A stretch of 27,292 nt of DNA from an uncultured Desulfarculaceae bacterium. Its GTDB lineage: Bacteria > Desulfobacterota > Desulfarculia > Desulfarculales > Desulfarculaceae. Shown here piece after piece: positions 23,327 through 27,292 of the stretch. The notes under the pieces are model-generated. The model was not told where the DNA came from. It did not search any database and saw only the letters and a list, made by a program, of their open reading frames with translations. Position numbers and translations under genes: made by a program. The stretch lies in assembly GCA_937908275.1 (NCBI GenBank), contig CALERA010000003.1, forward strand, positions 1 to 27,292, read 5' to 3'. Position 1 is the stretch's first letter; each line of letters starts with the position of its first letter.

Positions 23327-23584
23327 TCAGCCCAGGATGGCCTCCACTTCCTTGTCGGTGAGGAACGACGAGACGTTCCAGCACAGCTCCCTCACCGCCT
23401 TCTCGCTCAGGCCGGGCGTCATCAGGGCCAGGCCGTCGAAACCCTGCCCCTTGGCGATCAGCACCAGTTGCCGCAACTTGCCCAGGGTCGTCTCACCCCC
23501 GGGGGTGTGCGAAGCTTCGTAGGCTCGCACCAAACTATTGACCCGGGCCACGGAACAGCGCTTGCAGGTTCGGTCCGGCTCCAT
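23327..23584 (-). CDS. Small CxxC-containing protein, unknown function
   Basis: An 85-residue soluble protein, with Cys7 and Cys10 in TCKRCSVARVNSLVRAY at the N-terminus and another Cys in AVRELCWNVSSFL. The middle has GKLRQLVLIAKGQGFDGLALMTPGLSE, which looks like a regular alpha/beta unit. I do not recognise a family. ATG 23584 has GGAGG upstream, and the sigma-54 activator begins ten bases after its stop, so the two are co-transcribed. The paired cysteines next to a PAS-type activator make a role in sensing or signal relay possible; this is inference. Confidence 0.72.
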   Translation of the reverse strand: MEPDRTCKRCSVARVNSLVRAYEASHTPGGETTLGKLRQLVLIAKGQGFDGLALMTPGLSEKAVRELCWNVSSFLTDKEVEAILG

Positions 23585-23652
23585 GCGCGCCTCCAGTCGG
23601 TTGTGGTGGTCACCTCATGCTACATATATCAGAAATGCGGGCTGATTAGACA

Positions 23653-24048
23653 GTGGATTGGCCTCCCGGGGCCGCCATCCCGGGCTTGGCTTGTCAATTC
23701 CACCGCCAGGTCGTGGCGCTGAGGCCCGGCCCCCCCCAGGCCCTCCGGTGGGGTGGTGGCGGTGGCGCTGTCGCCAAGGTGGCGGGAAGCCTTTGCAAGG
23801 CCCGGCGCATCCGTCTCGGCCTGCGCGAAAGCCGGGCGGTCAAGGTCCTGACCATCCTGCACGCGCCGCTGTTCTCGCTGCCGCTGGTGTCGCCGCGCCT
23901 GCCGGGCTTGGAGACCATGCCGCCGATCCGGTGGGCCATCCGGGGGGCCATCATCAAGCAACTCGCCCGGGTCGGGGTGGCCATGGCCTCCGCGCGCCCG
24001 GAATACATTGACCGCCAGCCCCTCCCGGAGCCCAACCCCGGAGAGTAG
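23653..24048 (+). CDS. Doubtful hypothetical protein or gene remnant
   Basis: A plus-strand frame opening with GTG at 23653 encodes 131 residues. From about 23800 to the stop the codons look like real coding sequence for this genome: the third position is nearly always G or C, and the peptide is balanced (IRLGLRESRAVKVLTILHAP, then RWAIRGAIIKQLARVGVAMA). The first 150 bases are less convincing, with Gly/Pro-rich runs and no ribosome binding site. Either the true start is further in, or this is the 3' end of a gene that lost its front part. No family is recognised. Confidence 0.3.
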   Translation: MDWPPGAAIPGLACQFHRQVVALRPGPPQALRWGGGGGAVAKVAGSLCKARRIRLGLRESRAVKVLTILHAPLFSLPLVSPRLPGLETMPPIRWAIRGAIIKQLARVGVAMASARPEYIDRQPLPEPNPGE

Positions 24049-24187
24049 CCCCCGTTTCCGCCCACCATCACCCAGGCTTTCCCCCGCGCACCCCAACCCC
24101 GACCATGTCCCATGCGGTCAGGCAAGGAGCTTCGCCGCCGCCGCTGAAGGCGTGGGCGCAGACGGCGCTCGCCGCCAGATATTGTAA

Positions 24188-24216
24188 TTGCGTCTGATTT
24201 TCAATTGCTGTATGCT
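24188..24216 (+). promoter_or_regulatory. Candidate sigma-70 promoter of the metal ATPase operon
   Basis: TTGCGT (24188-24193), exactly 17 bases, TATGCT (24211-24216; four of six). The region is an AT-rich island in very GC-rich surroundings. AATTGC occurs twice (24186-24191 and 24203-24208), 17 bases apart, and could be a regulator site. I could not fit a convincing Fur box. Confidence 0.45.
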
Positions 24217-24332
24217 TCCCCTTGTCCCGCGGCGGCGCGAGCCGGGAGCCGTCTTCTCGGCCGGCCCGCTCGCGGTCCACCGCGCGACGCCCGCCCATCC
24301 CCCCTGACGGCAAGGGAGCCTTGGAAGAGCAA

Positions 24333-26570
24333 ATGGCCGTTGTGATCCTGCACCAAATCAAGGGACGTCTCCGCCTCGGACTGGGTCCGGCGGGCCGGGG
24401 CGCCAAGCTTTGTCCGCGAGCGGAAGCACTCTTGTCCGGGATGGAGGGGGTGATCTGGACCCGCGCCAACCCGGCGCTGGGATGCGTGGTGGTGGGTTTC
24501 GACCCTCGCCTGGTCCAGGCCGCCACGCTCCTTAAGGCCCTGGGAGAGGGGCTCCGGGAACCGGCCGGGACCCAGAGCCCGGGGCGGCTCCCGGCCCGGC
24601 GGAAGGAGCGGCGGCGGACGCGCCGCCCACCCCTGCGGGAGGGGGGCGAAACCTCCCGCCAGCGGCTGCGCTTCCTGACCCTGGCCGGCGTGGTCACCGC
24701 CAGCGTCTTCCGCTCCCGCGTCCTGGGGCTGGCCACCGCCCAGACCCTCTTTTCTCCCCTGGGCCTGGTCACCGTGGTTTTCGCCTGGCCGCTGCTCCGG
24801 CGAGGCCTGGCCCAACTGGGGCAGGGCCGTTTCAGCCTGGAGGCCATGCTGGGCGGCGCGTCCCTGGCCGCGGCCGCCGGCGGGGAGGCCCTGACCGCCC
24901 TGGAAATCCTGGGCATCGACGCGGGGGCCAACTGGCTCATGGCCTGGGTGGGCGAGCGCTCCCGCCGGGCCATCAGCCAAATCCTGGATCTGACCAGCCA
25001 CCACACCTTCATGATCCTGGACGGCGTGGAAACCGAGGTGGAGGTCGCCAGCCTGCGCCCCGGCGATGTGGTGGTGCTGCACAGCGGAGAAAAGGTCCCG
25101 GTGGACGGCGAGGTGGTCAAGGGCGAGGCCCTGGTGGACGAATCGCCCATCAACGGCCGCTCCCAGCCCGCCCTTTGCGGACCCGGCCGCATGCTCCACG
25201 CCGGCACCCTGGTCCAGCAGGGAGTGATCCAGGTGCGGGCGCGGCGGGTGGGCGACGACACCTACCTGGCCCGGGTCATGCACATGGTGGAGCAGTCCCT
25301 GGAGCACCGCGCCCCGGTGGAAGGAGTGGCCCAGGCCCTGGCCGCCCGCACCGCGCGCCTGGGAGTGGGCGCCGCCGCGCTGGTCCTGCTGGTCACCCAG
25401 AGCTTCCAGCGGGCCTTCTCGGTCCTCCTGGTGATGGCCTGCCCCTGCGCCACCACCTTGGCCGCCGCCTCGGCCATCAGCGCAGCCATCAGCAACGCCG
25501 CCAGCAAGAAAGTCCTGATCAAGGGCGGCCGCCATCTGGAGGAGGTGGGCCAGGCCCGAGCGCTTTGTTTCGACAAGACCGGCACCCTGACCACCACCAC
25601 TCCGGAGATCCGGGCGATCGTCAACTACAGCGGGCTGTCCGAGGACCAACTCCTGGAGCTGGCCTACTCCACCGAACTGCACCAGCACCACCCCATCGCC
25701 CAGGCCATCCAGGAGGAGGCCAAGCGCCGGGGTGCGCGCCTGGTGGGCCACGAAGTCTGCGACTACCGCCTGGGGCGGGGGCTCATGGCCCGCATCGAGG
25801 GCCTCACGGTGCTGCTGGGCAACCGCAAGCTCATGGACGAGTGGGGCGTGGACCTCTCCCCCGCCGCCCAGGATCACGCCGAACTGGCGGGCCGGGGCTT
25901 GACCACCGTCTTTTTGGCCCGGGAGGGCAGTCTGTTGGCCCTGTTCGGCCTGGCCAACCAGGTCCGGCCCCAGTCCGGCTGGGTGCTCGGCCAGTTGCGC
26001 GCGGCCGGAGTGACGCGGGTGGCCCTGGTCACCGGCGACGAGGAGTGCACCGCCCTGGACCTGGCCGCCGAGTTGGGCATGGACGCCTGCCGCCACGGCG
26101 TCCTGCCCGAGGAAAAGGCCGACTACATCCGCCGGCTGCGGCGACTCCACGGCAAGGTGATCATGGTGGGCGACGGCATCAACGACGCCCTGGCCCTGGC
26201 CGAGGCCGACGTGGGCATCGCCATGGGGGCCGGGGGCTCGGAGATGGCGGTGGAGGCGGCCGACATCGCCCTGGTCAACGACGACCTGCGGGGGGTGGTC
26301 TTCGTGCGTCGGCTGTCCCAGCAGACCATGCGGGTGATCAAGCAGAATTTCTGGATCGCCTCGGCCTCCAATCTGGCCGGTCTGGCCCTGGGGGCCTTGG
26401 GAATGCTGCCCCCCGTGGCCGCCGGCCTGCTCCATCTGGGGCACACCGCCGCCGTGTTGGCCAATTCCACCCGGCTGCTGGGCTTCGACCTGCCCCCCGA
26501 CTCGCCGCCCCGGCCCGCCGGACTGCCCACCGCAACCGCCGCCAGGCCTGACCAGCGCCGCGCGGCCTGA
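24333..26570 (+). CDS. P1B-type metal ATPase with HMA_2-like N-terminus (FezB-like candidate)
   Basis: A 745-residue membrane pump. Residues 1-75 form an HMA_2-like domain (HQIKGRLRLGLG) without the CxxC metal site of classical HMA domains. An Arg-rich stretch follows at 85-113. Membrane helices lie at about 113-155, 168-205, 343-385 and 670-712. The metal site CPC is at 370-372, phosphorylated Asp414 is in DKTGTLT, the HP motif at 452-453 and GDGIND at 613-618. The actuator motif is unusual: VDESPINGRS (268-277), where TGES would be expected. ATG 24333 begins the HMA_2 domain; a TTG at 24222 only adds low-complexity residues. The metal is not predictable; the neighbours suggest iron storage (ferrosome type). 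Confidence 0.88.
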   Translation: MAVVILHQIKGRLRLGLGPAGRGAKLCPRAEALLSGMEGVIWTRANPALGCVVVGFDPRLVQAATLLKALGEGLREPAGTQSPGRLPARRKERRRTRRPPLREGGETSRQRLRFLTLAGVVTASVFRSRVLGLATAQTLFSPLGLVTVVFAWPLLRRGLAQLGQGRFSLEAMLGGASLAAAAGGEALTALEILGIDAGANWLMAWVGERSRRAISQILDLTSHHTFMILDGVETEVEVASLRPGDVVVLHSGEKVPVDGEVVKGEALVDESPINGRSQPALCGPGRMLHAGTLVQQGVIQVRARRVGDDTYLARVMHMVEQSLEHRAPVEGVAQALAARTARLGVGAAALVLLVTQSFQRAFSVLLVMACPCATTLAAASAISAAISNAASKKVLIKGGRHLEEVGQARALCFDKTGTLTTTTPEIRAIVNYSGLSEDQLLELAYSTELHQHHPIAQAIQEEAKRRGARLVGHEVCDYRLGRGLMARIEGLTVLLGNRKLMDEWGVDLSPAAQDHAELAGRGLTTVFLAREGSLLALFGLANQVRPQSGWVLGQLRAAGVTRVALVTGDEECTALDLAAELGMDACRHGVLPEEKADYIRRLRRLHGKVIMVGDGINDALALAEADVGIAMGAGGSEMAVEAADIALVNDDLRGVVFVRRLSQQTMRVIKQNFWIASASNLAGLALGALGMLPPVAAGLLHLGHTAAVLANSTRLLGFDLPPDSPPRPAGLPTATAARPDQRRAA

Positions 26571-26581
26571 GGAGAAGACCC

Positions 26582-27061
26582 ATGACCCTTCCCCGGGCCG
26601 AAGCCCGCGCCCTTGCCAGCCTCGCCTCTTGCGACGCGCCCGACTCCGGGTCCAGCCCGCGCCAGGCAGCGCGCCCGCCCCTCCTGGTTCGCTCCGGTCC
26701 CGCCGCGGCTCGCCCGGCGGGGCGGCCGGAGGCCCTGGCCAGCGTCCTGCTGGCCCTGCGGCAACACCTGCGGCTGGCCCACCACATCCCCGGCCGGCTG
26801 AGGGTCAAGCTCGATCCCGGGTTTTTCGCCGATCCCGCGGCCGCCGACCTGGCCCGCTCGCTTCAGGGTTTGGCCATGCCCCGACCTTCCCAGTTGCGCG
26901 GGGTCGTCTCCTGCCGGGTGAACTGGAAGTCCCTGTCGGCGGTGGTGGAGTACGACGCGGCCTGGATCAGGCCCGGCCTGCTGACACAGCTTTTCTCCGC
27001 CCCCGAGCCCGCCGCCTTCCGGCGGGCGCTGGCGGAGCTGTTGGAAGCCATGGAGTTCTAA
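26582..27061 (+). CDS. HMA_2-like small protein (FezC-like candidate)
   Basis: A 159-residue soluble protein. Residues 1-50 are Ala/Pro/Arg-rich and probably disordered. Residues 60-159 look like an HMA_2-type ferredoxin-like fold: LAHHIPGRLRVKLDPGF (65-81) mirrors the HQIKGRLRLGLG segment of the neighbouring ATPase, and GVVSCRVNWKSLSAVVEYD (107-125) is the next strand-turn-strand unit. It lacks CxxC, so classical copper-type binding is unlikely. It starts 11 bases after the ATPase stop with GGAG upstream. The pairing of a P1B ATPase and an HMA-like protein fits ferrosome (fez) loci; that assignment is provisional. Confidence 0.75.
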   Translation: MTLPRAEARALASLASCDAPDSGSSPRQAARPPLLVRSGPAAARPAGRPEALASVLLALRQHLRLAHHIPGRLRVKLDPGFFADPAAADLARSLQGLAMPRPSQLRGVVSCRVNWKSLSAVVEYDAAWIRPGLLTQLFSAPEPAAFRRALAELLEAMEF

Positions 27062-27086
27062 CCATTAGCACGCAAGGAGCGATCCA

Positions 27087-27292
27087 ATGAGCGAAACGCA
27101 GCACCAAGCCTCGCAAGCCCCGACGGGGCCGACCCCGTACCAGCCCGGCCCCCAGCCCGGCTGGGAGCCGGGGGCGGAAGCCTGCGGCGGCGGTCAGCCC
27201 GCTCCCGGACCGGCCGGCCCTGGCTGGCCGGAAAGCCCGGCTCCCGGCTGGACGACGGCCCAACAACCGCAAGGCCCCTGGGGTCCCCGGCC
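27087..27292 (+). CDS. Pro/Gly/Gln-rich protein, 5' end only (leaves right edge)
   Basis: ATG 27087 with AAGGAG upstream opens a frame that is still open at the window edge after 68 residues. The visible part is low-complexity: MSETQHQASQAP, then repeated PG, GW and QP units (PYQPGPQPGW, PAPGPAGPGWPESPAPGW), with one Cys. This looks like a disordered N-terminal leader that would be followed by a folded or membrane domain outside the window. It begins 25 bases after the HMA_2-like gene and is surely in the same operon. I cannot name the family from this part. Confidence 0.7.
   Translation, partial: MSETQHQASQAPTGPTPYQPGPQPGWEPGAEACGGGQPAPGPAGPGWPESPAPGWTTAQQPQGPWGPR

Larger units (their letters stand above)
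23585..24332. other. 748-base region between divergent operons
   Basis: It separates the activator operon (minus) from the metal ATPase operon (plus). An AT-rich patch at 23622-23645 precedes the minus-strand operon. The middle (23653-24048) is an open plus-strand frame of doubtful status. Bases 24188-24216 hold a reasonable sigma-70 promoter for the ATPase operon. No RNA gene or mobile element was recognised. Confidence 0.5.

Noticed and set aside
24180..24216. Fur box upstream of the metal ATPase
   Set aside because: TGATTTTCAATT resembles a half-site, but the 19-bp palindrome cannot be fitted.
24222..24332. TTG-started extension of the metal ATPase
   Set aside because: Only Ser/Arg/Pro-rich residues, and the TTG lies almost at the predicted transcription start; ATG 24333 begins the recognisable domain.
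23585..24332. tRNA or small RNA gene in the large gap
   Set aside because: No cloverleaf, TTCGA-type loop or terminator pattern seen.

Overview
The window is a GC-rich bacterial chromosome segment from a Gram-negative organism: lpxC (lipid A synthesis) is present and the genes are tightly packed with strong ribosome binding sites. The gene set suggests an anaerobic or syntrophic member of the former Deltaproteobacteria (Desulfobacterota; Desulfarculus-like is a guess). It pairs an NADH-dehydrogenase-like EFG module with an HdrA-MvhD fusion under sigma-54 control, two acetate-type symporter systems, and a GTPase-free metal P-type ATPase cluster. No rRNA, tRNA, CRISPR array, transposase or phage gene was seen.

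Layout. 1-161 (-): 5' end of an unrecognised gene leaving the left edge. 228-2360 (-): two-component sodium:solute symporter (VC_2705-type large subunit plus DUF4212 small subunit). 2651-4528 (-): a second system, ActP plus a DUF485 (YjcH-like) protein, with a clear terminator and a long structured leader. 4909-5594 (-): a small helical protein and a 4-TM holin-superfamily-IV membrane protein, possibly leaderless. 5731-7900 (+): small coiled-coil protein, tandem-domain universal stress protein and MBL-fold hydrolase. 7943-8047: a REP-like palindromic element between convergent genes. 8190-10445 (-): NtrY-like sensor kinase with no response regulator beside it. 10612-11553 (-): lpxC with an excellent terminator. 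11728-12803 (-): a Cys-rich MerR regulator overlapping mobA. 13082-15212 (+): exported TPR protein (TatT-like) and argJ.

15345-23584 (-) is the most distinctive block. Reading in the direction of transcription it holds a small CxxC protein, a PAS-PAS-AAA-Fis sigma-54 activator, an intergenic region with TGAAACA-type repeats and a near-perfect sigma-54 promoter, then NuoE-, NuoF- and NuoG-N-terminus-like subunits and an HdrA-MvhD fusion, followed by a 15-bp hairpin and an IscU/NifU-type Fe-S scaffold protein. The simplest reading is an activator-controlled soluble NADH-linked electron-transfer complex, possibly an electron-bifurcating one. The HdrA part is divergent at several cofactor positions and carries an extra winged-helix-like C-terminus.

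24333-27292 (+): a P1B-type ATPase with an HMA_2-like N-terminus, a second HMA_2-like protein, and the start of a Pro/Gly/Gln-rich protein. This arrangement resembles ferrosome (fez) loci and runs off the right edge, so it can only be called a candidate.
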